Positions 48,641-60,318 of a DNA stretch of 64,000 nucleotides are shown here, piece after piece. Source of the DNA: Pinus tabuliformis. Lineage: Eukaryota; Streptophyta; Pinopsida; Pinales; Pinaceae. A program made the position numbers and the translations under genes. Within the stretch, counting starts at the first letter, position 1. Every line of letters begins with the position of its first letter. The notes beneath the pieces are model-generated. The model did not search any database. It saw only the letters and a list, made by a program, of their open reading frames with translations, and had not been told where the DNA came from. The DNA is taken from assembly GCA_031772625.1 (NCBI GenBank), contig CM062804.1, forward strand, positions 273,451,174 through 273,515,173, given 5' to 3'.

Positions 48641-51215
48641 CTAAGGTCCAAAGTATATGAAATTTAAAAATTTATGTCAATGAGATTTTTTCTTCAATAT
48701 CCACACTACGTGTAGTATTTTCTTCAAAAGCCATGCGGTTGAAGTAATTGCCAACTCAACAATATAGGACCACTTCCCACACTTCGAAGACAATTCCGTG
48801 ACAAGGTCTTAGTCAAGGAAAACCGAATTCGAGAAACTGTGAAGATATGCAACCCTCAATGGAATCATCTTGTCCTACTCATAAGTCATTATTATTCATG
48901 AACCAAGAGAGGGAAGATGGAATCAAAAAATTATGTATAAATAGGCCATCGGAGAACCAAAATATGAGACAATGTTATGCTAGCCAAATTCCTATCGAAG
49001 AAAACCTTCATTTCATTGTTGAAGTAGAGCATTGTTGTCATGGCTGAATTGCTTCTTAGCAATCCATCACTTTGGTGTAGACATGATTCCACTATTGCTT
49101 CATAGCTATTAGATAGAGAGGATAATCTTGTAAGGAGAGTGAACAAAAGAACCTCCTTATTGAGTATTTCTTAGAACCATTGCTCAAATCATTCTCTTCA
49201 AGTGTTTATCATTCTACTAGTTGTATCCATTCACTACAATGAGTAGTAAATAAAGATAGCCACTTTCCATAATTGTGTTGACTTGTTTGCTTCATTGACC
49301 ATTTGTTATGTGTTCATCATTTGCAATACCTTCTTTCTTCATGGTTGTCCATTGACAACAACCAAAGTACTCCTTTTCTTTGCAGGGAACAACCTACTAC
49401 TAAGAAGGTGCCTTTTGGTACACTATTACTACAAAAACACTACAACAAGATTGGAGACTACACTATTTTATTTCCTTTAATATAATTGGTTGTGTTTGTA
49501 GAACCTTCTCTATGTATAATAAAATCACAAAGCATTCAACATCTTGTTGGAATTTTTGCAGGACCTTTTGGACCTTCTCTTGACCGAGAAGCTTGCTAGT
49601 TCACTATTTTTTGTTGACTGTGCATCTTTTCCCAAACAGACACACGACCGTGTCTGTGCGTAAAAAATCCCATGAAGTTTCCATAAAGAAAAAAAATCCT
49701 TTTAATTTCTCATTTTTAGGTGGTTGGCAGCCTTTAGTGAATTTCCTTCACCTATGCAATTTTTTCCAGTGAGTTTAGATTACTTAATTTCTCTACTAAT
49801 CACAACTATTTGGGTAATTATATTACCTTTACCCTTATTTTTCAATTCTTAGATAGAATAACTAGGGGGGAAATTAAGTGTCCAAATTCCAATCATATTT
49901 TTCGATCTATTTTGCTAGTTCTTGCAAATCACATAGCTTAATTAGTAAAGAAGTGGCCTATCATCCACAAATATTGTTACTAACCAAAGAATTTTTTCAG
50001 TTCATTAGTTTTGGGACCATGGCGAAGTTTCATTACATAAATAAATTAATCATTTCTTCCCTCGCGTCTTTAAGGAAAACCTGAGCTAGCATATGAGAGC
50101 CTTTTTAACGCACTTGTGTTTTCCATCTCCCTTTAGTCTCACATAGTATAATAGGAGAAAGCATAAATGGCCCATTATCCTCATATCATTTATTTTTCAT
50201 GAAAGGAACAATTGAATTCTAGTTTAACTAAGAGGATATTGAAACAGATCACCAAATATCCACACCTTCTCACACTTTTCATGCTCACTTGATCACTTGT
50301 ACACAATTACACTTCACACACTAAGCTTCTATAAGCTTCGTATTAGAAGGCATCCAATTTCTGGAGATTTTGATACTCAATTTATTTTATCTTACATATC
50401 ACACCATAAACAAAAGTAATAAACTTAAAATAAACCATAACTTGAACCAACTAAATTCCCCACAGGGGGCAACAAATAATTTATAGTTTCGGTTAGGACC
50501 ATATCGGGTAAGCATCAAATAAGCTGCCATGGTCGTGTTATGTATTTGATACATAGCAGATGAATTTTTAAGGAGCTTAAAATCCTTTAATAATCCCATG
50601 GAAAAGAATACCTGAGCATGGAAGAGACCCAATTCAGAGGGGGTTCAGCTTAGGTCCAACGTGTGGTACTATTTCGGTCTACTTGACCTGTCTACTGCTC
50701 GGTACTTGTAATTGACTACTAAGAAGCTAAAGAAATGAATTCTCACATGGGAGGAGGGAAATTTTTGTGGACAACATTTATGGCATCCATCCTTATAGGT
50801 GGAGGTGTGGGAAACACCAAAGCCTCATCCATTACCTTGGTCAATTATTTGGTTGCTGGAACGAATCACCATTTATTTTGGGATGTTGCCCCAATATCCA
50901 TCAGAAAATATCTTCACAAGGCCCAGTTACTTTGAGAGTGACAAGGATGAATATCTATTCATAGGATCTTTTATCATGTGAAAAAACAAATGTAAACCAT
51001 TTTTTTATTGATTAATCACATAGTCTAAAGTTAAAGGGAAAGTAATCATTCTATTTTCACTTTCTTTTATGTATGTGATATATATTTTTTGAGAATCATC
51101 TCCTTCCCTCAATCACACAAAGTATCATACACTCTACTCAAAAACATAGGGCATCCCTACTCCATTACCAGGAGAAGTCCCAGGTCTCTCACCATTTAGG
51201 CACAGAAGACACAAA
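48641..51215. other. Unassigned stretch
   Basis: 2.6 kb without a recognised gene. A TATA-like GTATAAATAGGCC at 48932-48944 and a later AATAAAAT near 49519 would suit an LTR of the adjacent gypsy fossil, but no second copy was found. A short hyphenated palindrome-like CACGACCGTGTCTGTGCG lies near 49645. Confidence 0.4.
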
Positions 51216-51291
51216 TTAGAAACCCTTATAGGATCTTCCTTCATCATTGCAAGTTTTGTTGGAACTCCTCCTATTCAAAGTACCCCATACA

Positions 51292-51534
51292 CTACCACTC
51301 AGGGGATCCCCCACAAATCCCCTCCAGGGCATCCATGTGGCACTCACCACGGTAACCATGCTCATTAGGGAATGCCCATCCATATAGTTGTCCAAAATTT
51401 TTTGCAATGGCAGGAAATTCGCAAGCCTTGTTCTTAACTTCTTCAAACTTTTTGGATTTGAGTAAGCTAACCAATGACTCGATTTCACATGAATAGGATT
51501 GGCCATCCATGTCCACCAGTCTCCTTTCTGACAT
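51292..51534 (-). CDS. Unknown protein fragment cut off by an LTR
   Basis: An open frame of about 80 residues on the minus strand starting MSERRLVDMDGQSYSCEIES and continuing LVSLLKSKKFEEVKNKAC, EFPAIAKNFGQLYGWAFPNE and HGYRGECHMDALEGICGGSP. The composition looks like a real soluble protein rather than a chance frame. I do not recognise it. Its upstream end is exactly at the LTR of Tat-like element 2 (51537): the ATG lies 3 bp from the junction, and the frame stays open into the LTR. It could be an exon of a disrupted host gene or a piece of another element. A second overlapping frame (51216-51563) is probably a shadow. Confidence 0.45.
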   Translation of the reverse strand: MSERRLVDMDGQSYSCEIESLVSLLKSKKFEEVKNKACEFPAIAKNFGQLYGWAFPNEHGYRGECHMDALEGICGGSPEW

Positions 51535-51536
51535 TC

Positions 51537-52850
51537 TGTTGATAGTACTGGATTCACCAACATGTAAGGGGATCTCCTCAGTATGAAGTCCCAATTAGAC
51601 CACAGGTCATTTGGTGTAGGAGTCCCAACAATGGGTTGTATGGTAATGCCTTGACCGTGACCTCACACAGAGGCAAGTAAGATGACTCTGTTGGTAGCAA
51701 GGCTGTGACAACTGTAGTGAGTCAAGGAAGGTGCATGAGAGGTTCTAACACATGGGGTTGAGATGATTATGTTCCTTGGAAACCTATAACAGTACTCGGC
51801 TTGGAAGGGAACACATGAGCAAAGATGCATCACAAACTAGAAAGCGAGTTAGCAAGAAATCCAAAGTGATGGTTAAACCAACAACGCATTTCATAAATAT
51901 TCATACATACTCATACAGAATAATCCATACATGCATGCATAAGAAATAAAATACATATTCCGTTTAGAGTAAACAAGATAGTTGGAATACAATACAACAT
52001 ATGCATGAAATGTGCTTGCTCTGTTATATAAAGAAGTGTAAGTTCCATTCATAGAATACATCCATGTCCATCCACTAGTCCCAATAGTGGAATGCTATAG
52101 CTACATCCGCCTACTTAATCAAAGATATGTACTAGCTTTTCACAGTGGAGAAGCCAAGGCTCGTTACAATACTGCACAAGCTCTCTCCAACAGAGTCTTA
52201 TCGGAAGCTTGGCCGACCAAAAGCCTTGACGATGAGTTCTGAGGTGATATTGATAGAAAAGGGTGGGGTGACCCTTGACATTCCCCTTTGTGACAGTTCA
52301 TCTACCCTCATGACTCTTCATCTACTCTGTGATTGTTACATCCAACTATCGACTCTTGACTTACACTTGACAAGACATCTCATTACAATGGACATGTACT
52401 CATGTGAGACAACATGGCTTGAGAAAGCCATGCCAGACATCACTGACACTCTGTCTATTGTGATGAGACCAATTCTTTGACATGCCTATGATGGCGAAGG
52501 TGGTGAGATGACACTAAGCTTGGTCATCCATGATGTTGTGCATACACCCCATGGTGACATCTTGCTGAAGCAAACTCTTGCCTCTGTTGCATCTGATGCA
52601 TTGGCATGGCTCCTTCATCCAAATTGTCCACTAACATGCACATGGACTTCTTGGGTGCATCTAAACCCACAACACACTAATGCATAGTGTCCTTTCTTAT
52701 CTTCAAGTTTGTGCTAGTGCTCATGCACATCAACTTGCCGAAGTACATGTTTAGCTCCAGTTGGACTCGATTCTTGTCTTTGCCTTGGTGAGTGTGCTAA
52801 TTGGGTTGGATCGCATGTGTGCACACAATGAAATGCATGATACTGAATCC
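51537..52850 (-). repeat. Left (3') LTR of Tat-like element 2, part that can be paired
   Basis: Matches 62695-64000. The LTR must be longer than 1.3 kb, because the pairing is cut only by the window edge. The inner end probably lies somewhere between 53.6 and 55.4 kb. Confidence 0.85.
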
Positions 52851-52899
52851 ATTGCATGCGATCAACAACACTTCTCACCATGTCTACTCCATGCTAGTT

Positions 52900-53595
52900 G
52901 CTGGGATGGATCTTTAACATGCACAGGTGAAGTTTCATTCATGATTGCATGTCGTGCCCACTGTTGTTCCTATTCCCGCTACAACTCATTCATTTGTCTG
53001 TGAAGCTTCATGTTCTTCCTTGAGTTGCTGCTTCGGCACATGCAACTCCTTCTTCTTTCCATTCTCTATCTTCATGCGATCTTCATGTCATGTTGTCACC
53101 TCATAGCCTGAGCCTCCAAATTTGCTTTCATCATTAATGGATCTACTTGAGCTCGCAACTTTGTTCTACCTTTGTGTTGTCAACAAACTTCCTCTTGCAT
53201 CTGTTTCATTCGGTATGCTGCATTCAGTTGCTATTCATGATGTTGCCTATTGTGATTCTACTTCTATCATGTCTTCATGTCCTTTTCTATAAACAAATTG
53301 ATGTCTTCGTGGGTAGGTAAGTCCATAGATACTAGATCGACTGCATCCCCAAGTGTGCTCTAAATGGTGTATTCAACTCTGCTCTCTTAAAAACCATTGT
53401 ACCTATACTACTGAGAGGAAGATCAAAACTTGTGATACCTAGAGACATGGAAACACTCATGGCAAGAAATCTGTCTGTCGAAAACAAAAATGAACTTGAG
53501 AGTTGACTTGCAACATAGCTGTGTGACTGATCATGAAGGTTACACAATTTTGGCCGGGAGCTCGGGAGACTGACTGCTAAGACTATGAAAGGCAT
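52900..53595 (-). pseudogene. LTR-internal coding-like stretch of Tat-like element 2
   Basis: Reads on the element's sense strand. An 87-residue open part beginning MPFIVLAVSLPSSRPKLCNL, with FRAHLG near its end, is followed by Lys/Glu/Gln/Arg-rich text such as KKELHVPKQQLKEEHEASQT that looks like coiled coil. Further coding-like text may run into the pairable LTR (compare 63495-63905 in the right copy, for example MHQCVAGLATPKKTMCMLVD). Family unknown. Position in the LTR is likely but not proven, as the LTR's inner end is not visible. Broken. Confidence 0.45.
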
Positions 53596-53599
53596 AGTT

Positions 53600-55364
53600 T
53601 GGTCTGATGGGGGAGTAAATGAGTGTTATAACTGCATAATGCATAGACCATTCTAGCCATTGATTGCTAGAATTGCGCAATGCACAATCTCAACTGGTAA
53701 TGGTTGTAGGCTGAGTGATTGTATTGCATAATTGTATGGACCAACAGTCAGTGTCCCTCAGAAATGGAAAAATAGTCCTGGAGGATAACGGTTGGGTAGG
53801 AATGTGCATTTATGGAGAGGAAGGGAGAGACTTCATTCCCCATATTACGCAATGTTGTCTCATTGAAGGCAGAGTTTGGGTCAAGGTTGCCGAGACCTGC
53901 CAATGGGCAACTGAACGTGAATGTGAGTGTGAATGCATGGTGATACTAAGTGTAAGCATAAGTGAATGACCATGCATGGAAATGGTGAATGAAATATTCA
54001 AAAAATGGAACAACAGGTGTGGGTGAGACGAGTAGCTGAATTGGCAACCATTTGTGAAAAACAGTTTCATGCATGTGACGGCAGTGAGATGTTGACGAAA
54101 AATGAAAGGGTACTAGTACAAGCCAAAATGTATCAAAACAACAGCAAGCACTCATTGAAATCAAGAAGACAATGTTCATACGAAGCAAACTACAAAAAGC
54201 TCTAGAAATGCAACACAAATCATGGAAAGTGGGCTTACCCCAAAATAGTTAAGATGAGTGTGCCGACAACTCCTAGAGGTGATGTGGGATGTCAGAGCTG
54301 CAAGGTTTATGTGAGGAATGAGCTATGTTCCGTCTGATTGATGAAATTTGATAACATCGAGGTTGTGACGTGCATGCCACAAATATAAGGAAATCGACAC
54401 TTGGTGGGAGGTTTCTGAAATGATCCTTGCATGTAACCTACAACTGCTAGAAATAGATCCCTAAAATAAGTGATGCCTTTGCATGTTGCCTTGGGAGAAG
54501 CATCCTATGCATGCAAGTCAATTATTCTTAGTACCGAAGGGAACCGGTCAACTCAGCTGAACATGCAAAAGATTGCTCGACTGATAGGAGAAAATGCGCA
54601 TTTCTAGCTGGGAGCTAGGTTGGCTACCTAGGAGAATTGTGCAAATTCTAGGCTGAGTAGCCTTGTTAGGGAAAATTACACAATTTTCATGGTGAGTGTT
54701 GATACTATGAGTGTTGACTGCTAGAATTGCGCAATTCTGGAGCACAACAGGCTTCCAGTTAGGATTGTTCAATTTCTAGAGGAAAGGTTGGTTGCCTTCC
54801 AGAATTGCTCAATTTCTTGGGGGAGTTTCTCAGCCTGCAATTAGACCATGTTCGAGCAATTAGCTTGTGAGGGGAATGCATCAAGTTATGATTGATAGGC
54901 TACCTTTGTGAAAGAAAAACACTTAAGCTTGTGTTCTTGATGAAGCAAGACATGCTACTGTGAAGGTTGGAAGTGAGGCTCCAAAATGAAGCTAAGTCAA
55001 AAAGTTTAGAGGGTGGTTGTAGCCACTACAACACTTGGCGACACATTGGTAGAACTCCAATTCTCCGAATGGACCTTGTTCATGAAAATAAAGTTTAACA
55101 CCTTCGGAAGTATTGTTCAGTTCTCAGCTCCTCTTGGTTTCCACACTAGCTTAATTGTAAGATGTAGCATCTGCCAAGCTCTGGGTCGATTGACACACAT
55201 TCCAAGCCAGGGCAACATAGTTGTTTTGATTGGTGTTGAGGGGTATATTGATGCACAAGCATTATAGTCGTCAGAGTCATAGTTTCATCTCTAGTGTTGC
55301 TCCACTGCCAGCAGGCCTAGACAATACCGTAGCGGAGTCACATAGGAAAACAAGCATGGCTCTG
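53600..55364. other. Probable LTR upstream part with motif array
   Basis: No protein motif was recognised. The notable content is the palindromic array at 54589-54817 and scattered relatives at 53669 and 53725. Confidence 0.5.
54589..54817. repeat. Array of six palindromic AGAATTGCGCAATTCT-like motifs
   Basis: Perfect 16-bp palindrome AGAATTGCGCAATTCT at 54723-54738. Imperfect relatives start at 54589 (AGAAAATGCGCATTTCT), 54633 (AGAATTGTGCAAATTCT), 54671 (GAAAATTACACAATTTTC), 54761 (AGGATTGTTCAATTTCT) and 54801 (AGAATTGCTCAATTTCT). Spacings are 38-52 bp, and the linkers share GGCT..GTT.CCTT-like text, so this is a degenerate tandem array. Another copy starts at 53669. Dyad symmetry suggests binding sites for a dimeric protein or a cruciform; that is inference. 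Confidence 0.8.
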
Positions 55365-55390
55365 CTACCAACAAGATTGGTTAGTACCTC
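55300..55390 (+). repeat. Short degenerate direct repeat, about 72 bp apart
   Basis: CTGCCAGCAGGCCTAGACAA then TACCGTAGCGGAGTCA, and CTACCAACAAGATTGGTTAG then TACCTCGACGGAGTTA, are two related units at the outer edge of the left inverted-repeat arm. Confidence 0.5.
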
Positions 55391-56283
55391 GACGGAGTTA
55401 CTTTCATCACCTCTCTGCATAGGAAGCCTTTCTCTTCTTTCACCTTATTCAGTTTTCATTTTTTCAATTTTTTTTCACTTTTTTCATTTTTGTAACTTTG
55501 CATAGCACGTATTCATTTTGGAGGTAGAAGAGGGATCCCAACTTATTGAGAGTAGAAGATGTTTCTCCTATAGAGAAGTAGTTTATTATACCTTTGATGT
55601 GCATGTTAAGGTTTTCCCCCTCACCGTACTCTACTTGACTGAGATGACAATGATTAACCCAAAAACAACCGACTAGAGTAGCTGATACTAGTTAGCACAC
55701 AAGTGTTGTGTTTTCACCAAGGTTCACTATGAACAATATGTATTTTACTTCGACATATCATAGACTAAAAGTAACAAGTTCTTCATACAGAGGCAATATG
55801 ACAGATAACCAGGTAGTGAGAGCTGCACAAGCCCTCTTGTAATTTACCCAGCTTGTTTCAAGAGTCATACATGGTTTCATGCGAAACTAACCTACGAACA
55901 AAACAAGTGAACTAGGAATCAACAAAGCAAAGGAAAAGCAGAATCAAAAGTGAAAGTAAAGCGAGTAAGAAAAAAAGCAAGAAGACAAACAAACAAAAAA
56001 CAAAGTAAGTAAACAAGCATGTAAGCAAACTGACTAAAATCAAACACTACTCCTACTCCTAAGCTAACATTGCACGGGTTGTCCCACGTGAAGTGATACT
56101 TCCAATGTGGCTAATGGCGCATTGGTCGACCCATGTTGGTGAAGGCATGATTCACGAACAAGATAGCTTTGCGAACTAGAAAACAAGAAATATGCAACAG
56201 TGAAGAAAAACACACTCTAAGCTTACAATCGACCACAGAACAAAGATGAGTGAAACTGCATGACATTCATTTTGTGGATCTAC
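55370..56283 (+). repeat. Left arm of a large inverted repeat
   Basis: Reverse-complementary to 56908-57802 at roughly 90% by eye. Markers are TTGGTTAGTACCTCGACGGAGT (left) against ACTCCGTCGGGGTACTAACC (right), GAGGGCTTGTGCAGCT against AGCTGCACAAGCCCTC, and CACTCTAAGCTTACA against TGTAAGCTCAGAGTG. Contains a low-complexity AAGCAAACAAGCAAAC-type tract (about 55930-56030). Confidence 0.9.
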
Positions 56284-56907
56284 CATGATGTTGTGCTACA
56301 CTACATGTATATTTTGAGTGTATGCATTCTCTTGATTGTGACATGAAAGCAAACGTGGGAAAGGTATACCACTTGTGTTGTGCATGTATGCTTGCTGTGT
56401 AAGATTCATCCAATGCATTAGCGATGGGGTCGTGTCGTTCGAGTGGAGGAAGTGAAATCTGGGTGTTGGGTTGATATCCTATGCAAAGCAGAGAGTGATG
56501 AGGAGCCTTAAGTGTTTCAAATTTTTCCCAACTAGAAGTGAAACCAACCTCAAGACAATGAGGGCCTGACATAACCATCATCTCAGGCTGAAGTGCCTCA
56601 ATAGTCTGCAGTGTTTTGGCTTCATTGATAGATAGGTCATCATATATTAGTGTCTTAGAAAAATTAACAATGGTTGAATCAATGTCATCATTAGATGAGG
56701 AAGAAAATAGATCACGACAGCCAAGATCATAAAAATCGAGGTGTTTATCGTCATCCTAATGATTTGATGAATCACGCAGAGGGTTAGATGAGAAGCAAAT
56801 ATGCTCACCCTTTCTGTTTTCATGAAATATAGATGATAGATTGGATGGATTTTCTGAGGAAGATGTGTCCCATCCACACTATAACGATAGACTAACATCA
56901 TGGCAGA
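56284..56907 (-). repeat. Spacer of the inverted repeat; gag-region copy of Tat-like element 2
   Basis: Direct copy of about 61000-61620. On the minus strand it keeps a 104-residue open part (56267-56581) with MVMSGPHCLEVGFTSSWEKF and LPPLERHDPIANALDESYTA. The copy near 61100-61280 reads MVMSGPHCLEVGFTSG and LPPLEGQDPIANMLDESYTE. The shared protein-like text suggests a gag-linked coding part. Fossil. Confidence 0.65.
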
Positions 56908-57802
56908 TCCACATAATGCATGTCATGCACTTTCTCTCATCTTTGTTCTGTGGTCACTTGTAAGCTCAGAGTGTGTTTTTCTTCACTGTTGCATATTTCT
57001 TGTTTGCTAGTTCATAGAGCTGCCTTGTTCGCAAATCATTCCTTCACCAACATGGGTCAATTAATGTGCCATTAGCTACATTGGAAGTATCACTTCATGT
57101 GAGACAACCCATGCACCGTCAGCATAGGAGTAGGAGTAGTGTTTGCTTTCAGTCAGTTTGCTTGCATGCTTGTTTACTTACTTTGTTTTTTTGTCTTATT
57201 GCTTGTTTTCTTACTCGCTTTGCTTTCACTTTTGCTTCTACTTTTCCTTTGCTTTGTTCATTCTTAGTTCGCTCGTTTTGTTTGTAGGTTAGTTTCGCAT
57301 GAAACCATGTATGACTTCTGAAATAAGCTGGGTAAATTACAAGAGGGCTTGTGCAGCTATCACTACTTGGTTATCTGTCATATTGCCTCTGTATGAAGAA
57401 CTTGTTACGTTTAGTTCATGATACATCGAAGGAAAATACATATTGTTCGTAGTGAACCTTGGTGAAAACACAACACTTGTGTGCTTAGAACTAGTATCAC
57501 CTACTCTAGTCAGTTGTTTTTAGGTTAATCATTGTCAACTTAGTCAAGTAGAGTAAGTTGAGGGGAAAGCCTTAACACGCAAATCAAAGGTACAATAAAC
57601 TACTTCTCTGTAGGAAAAACATGTTCTACTCTCAATAATTCAAGATCCCTATTCCGCCTCCAAAATGAATAAGTGCTATGCAAAGTTACAAAAATGAAAA
57701 AATTGAAAAAAATTTGAAAAAATGAAAAATGAATAAGGCAAAAGAAGAGAAAGGCTTCCTCTGCAAAGAGGTGATGCAAGTAACTCCGTCGGGGTACTAA
57801 CC
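56908..57802 (-). repeat. Right arm of the large inverted repeat
   Basis: Inverted copy of 55370-56283. Its outer edge is where the nested chromovirus's reverse transcriptase similarity starts, so a rearrangement breakpoint lies here. Confidence 0.9.
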
Positions 57803-58830
57803 AAGCTCGCTGTGAATTGCATAGATCAATTTACTTCACCACGTTAGATCTTCATTTAGGATATCATCAAATCAAAATGAAGACTCAAGACATTCTGAAA
57901 ACAATATTTATAACTCATGAGGGTCACTATGAGTTTTTGGTCATGCCTTTTGGCCTTACCAATGCACCGTCTACATTTCAAGGTTTGTTGAATTCCATTT
58001 CCAAACCCACCCTTAGAAAATTTGTGTTAGTATTTTTTGATGATATACTAATCTACAACAAGTCTTAGAAGGATCATGTTGAACATGTTGAGAGGGTGCT
58101 ACAACTATTGGAGGAGAAACAATTATATGCAAAAAGATCCAAATGTTTCTTTGGAGTACAAGTGGTTGAATATCTAGGTCATATTGTATCTGATGAAGGA
58201 GTTAAGGTAGACCCTAGCAAAATTAAAGCCATTAAGGAATGGGAAATCCCCACATCCATAAAGAATTTGTGAGGATTTCTCAGGTTGACAGGGTATTATC
58301 GCAAGTTTGTTAAGAATTATGGGAAAATAGCAGCACCTCTAACAACATTGTTGAAGAAAGATGCATTTTCATGGACTCTAGAAGCAACAAAGGCCTTCGA
58401 ATATCTTAAAGAGGCAATGTGCTAAGCACCAGTCTTAGCTACACCAGACTTCACAAAAACCTTTATTGTGGAATGTGATGCTTCTGGAAATGGAATTGGT
58501 GCTGTTTTAATGCAAGATGAAAGAGCCATTGCTTTCAAAATTTGTCCAATCAAGGGAAAGTATTTACAGAAAGCTATTTATGAGAAGGAAATGTTGGCAA
58601 TACTACATGCACTTAAGAATGGTGACCCTACCTAATGAGAAGACACTTCAAGGTAAAAACGGATCATAATAGCCTAAAATATTTTTTAGAGCAAAGATTA
58701 TCCTTTGAAGAACAACAAAAATGGGTCACAAAGATGTTGGGTTATGACTTTGAAATCATATACAAAAAAGGGAAGCAAAATGTTGTAGCAGATGCACTCT
58801 CAAGAAAGTGATGAGGATGTGGAAACATTG
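57803..58830 (+). pseudogene. Reverse transcriptase (partial) and RNase H of the truncated chromovirus
   Basis: RT begins at [15 protein letters not shown] and continues with [33 protein letters not shown] and [13 protein letters not shown], where FDDI stands at the catalytic YxDD-like position. RNase H has [39 protein letters not shown]-like text and NVVADALSRK. Fossil remnant. Confidence 0.92.
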
Positions 58831-58859
58831 TTGTGTGCCATTTCTATTATCTAACCAAA

Positions 58860-60170
58860 TTGGATAAACAAAGCAAGGGAGGAATGGAAGAATGATGAAG
58901 AAGTGTGGGAACTTATTCAAAATTTACAACAAGATTCCAGTACATCTGATACATTTAGCTGGAAAAATGATTTGTTATGGTACAAAGATCACTTATACCT
59001 CTGTAATAATTCCCATCTCAAACAAAAGATTCTTCTGCAATTGCACGTTTCCCCCTTAGGAGGGCACTCAGGAATTTTAAAAACTTACCACATGGTTAAG
59101 AAGGATTTTTTTTGGGATGGCCTTAAATCAGATATTCAAAAGTTTGTGGCCGAATGTTTGGTATGCCAACGAAATAAAGCTGAAACTATTAAGACACCAG
59201 GTCTATTACAAGCTTTATCCATTCCAAACCAACGTTGGGAGGAGGTTCCAATGAATTTTATCATAGGTTTACCCAAGTCTGAGGGAAAGAGTGTCATCAT
59301 GGTGGTAGTTGACAGACTTAACAAGTATGTACACTTTTGTGCATTATCACATCCATTTAAAGCCAGTACAATTTCTACGGCATTTATGGAAACAATTCAA
59401 AAGCTACATGGAACCCCAAATATTATTGTAAGTGACAGAGATCCCATTTTTACAGGAAATTTTTGGACATAATTTTTTTCTTGTCTTGGTACTCAGTTAG
59501 CTCATAGCTCATCTTATCATTCACAATCTAATGGGAAAACAGAGATAGTAAACAAATGTTTGGAAGGATATCTTCGTTGCTTTGTATCTGATAAATAGAC
59601 ACAATGGATCAAATGGTTGCCTTTGGCTGAATGGTGGTATAACACTTCCTTCCATATTGCACCAAAAATGACCCCATTTATGGCACTTTATGGATATCAG
59701 CCACCATCCATCACATCATATTTAAGAGAAAATTCTAAGGGTCAAGCAGTGGAACATCACATCGAGCATCAACAACAAGTTATCCAACTCTTAAAGGATA
59801 ACCTCATGTTGGCACAGAATAAAATGAAACAATAGGCAGATTAACATCGCAGTGAAAGAAGTTTTGATGTAGGTGATTGGGTATTCCTACGGCTACAACC
59901 ATATAAACAAATGTCGCTCAAGCAAGCTAAGAAGGATAACAAACTGTCCCCAAAGTATTAGGGTTCGTACAAGGTGTTGCAAAATATTGGTACTATGGCA
60001 TACAAATTGGAGCTTCCTGCAGCTTCTCGAGTGCACCCAGTTTTCCATGTTTCATTTTTAAAGAAGGTTATAGGTGACAAGCTCCCAGTTCAAACAATAT
60101 TGCCAAAACTTGACGAGGAAGGAAAAATTATATTGGAACTGGAAGTAGTCATAGAAACATGAACTCAACA
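58860..60170 (+). pseudogene. Integrase of the truncated chromovirus
   Basis: Zinc module: LQLHVSPLGGHSGILKTYHM, FFWDGLKSDI and CLVCQRNKAE (H-H-C-C). Core: WEEVPMNFIIGLPKSEGKSV, VVVDRLNKYVHFCAL and GTPNIIVSDRDPIFTGNFW (second catalytic Asp), then SYHSQSNGKTEIVNKCLEGY, which includes the position of the catalytic Glu. C-terminal part: KLSPKY.GSYKVLQNIGTMA-type segment and VHPVFHVSFLKK. Fossil. Confidence 0.92.
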
Positions 60171-60300
60171 ACTACAAAATCGATCCATTTCAGAGTATCT
60201 CATCAAGTGAAAGAACTTATCTGCTGAAGATTCCACATTGGAGGATGAGAATTTTATACAAAAGCATCCAGAAGTACTCAAGCATTGAGGAGAACACTTT
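60120..60300 (+). pseudogene. Chromodomain of the truncated chromovirus
   Basis: SISEYLIKWKNLSAEDSTLE followed by DENFIQKHPE fits the chromodomain pattern 'YLVKWKGL...E.TWE......P' at the integrase C-terminus, which in chromoviruses guides insertion to heterochromatin. One aromatic-cage-type position differs from the usual residue. Confidence 0.85.
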
Positions 60301-60303
60301 TTT

Positions 60304-60318
60304 GAAGGAGAGGGGAAT
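60304..60318 (+). promoter_or_regulatory. Polypurine tract of the truncated chromovirus
   Basis: GAAGGAGAGGGGAA directly before the TG of the 3' LTR. Confidence 0.85.

Noticed and set aside
50735-50981. Three overlapping plus-strand frames near 50.8 kb
   Set aside because: Three frames of 60-66 codons over the same bases cannot all be real, and none shows a known motif.
57066-57287. Hydrophobic plus-strand frame rich in Cys, Leu and Phe that could pass for a membrane protein
   Set aside because: It is the translation of a low-complexity CTTGTTT/AACAAGC-type tract in the inverted repeat. The matching tracts at 55.95 and 60.7 kb give similar frames in other orientations.
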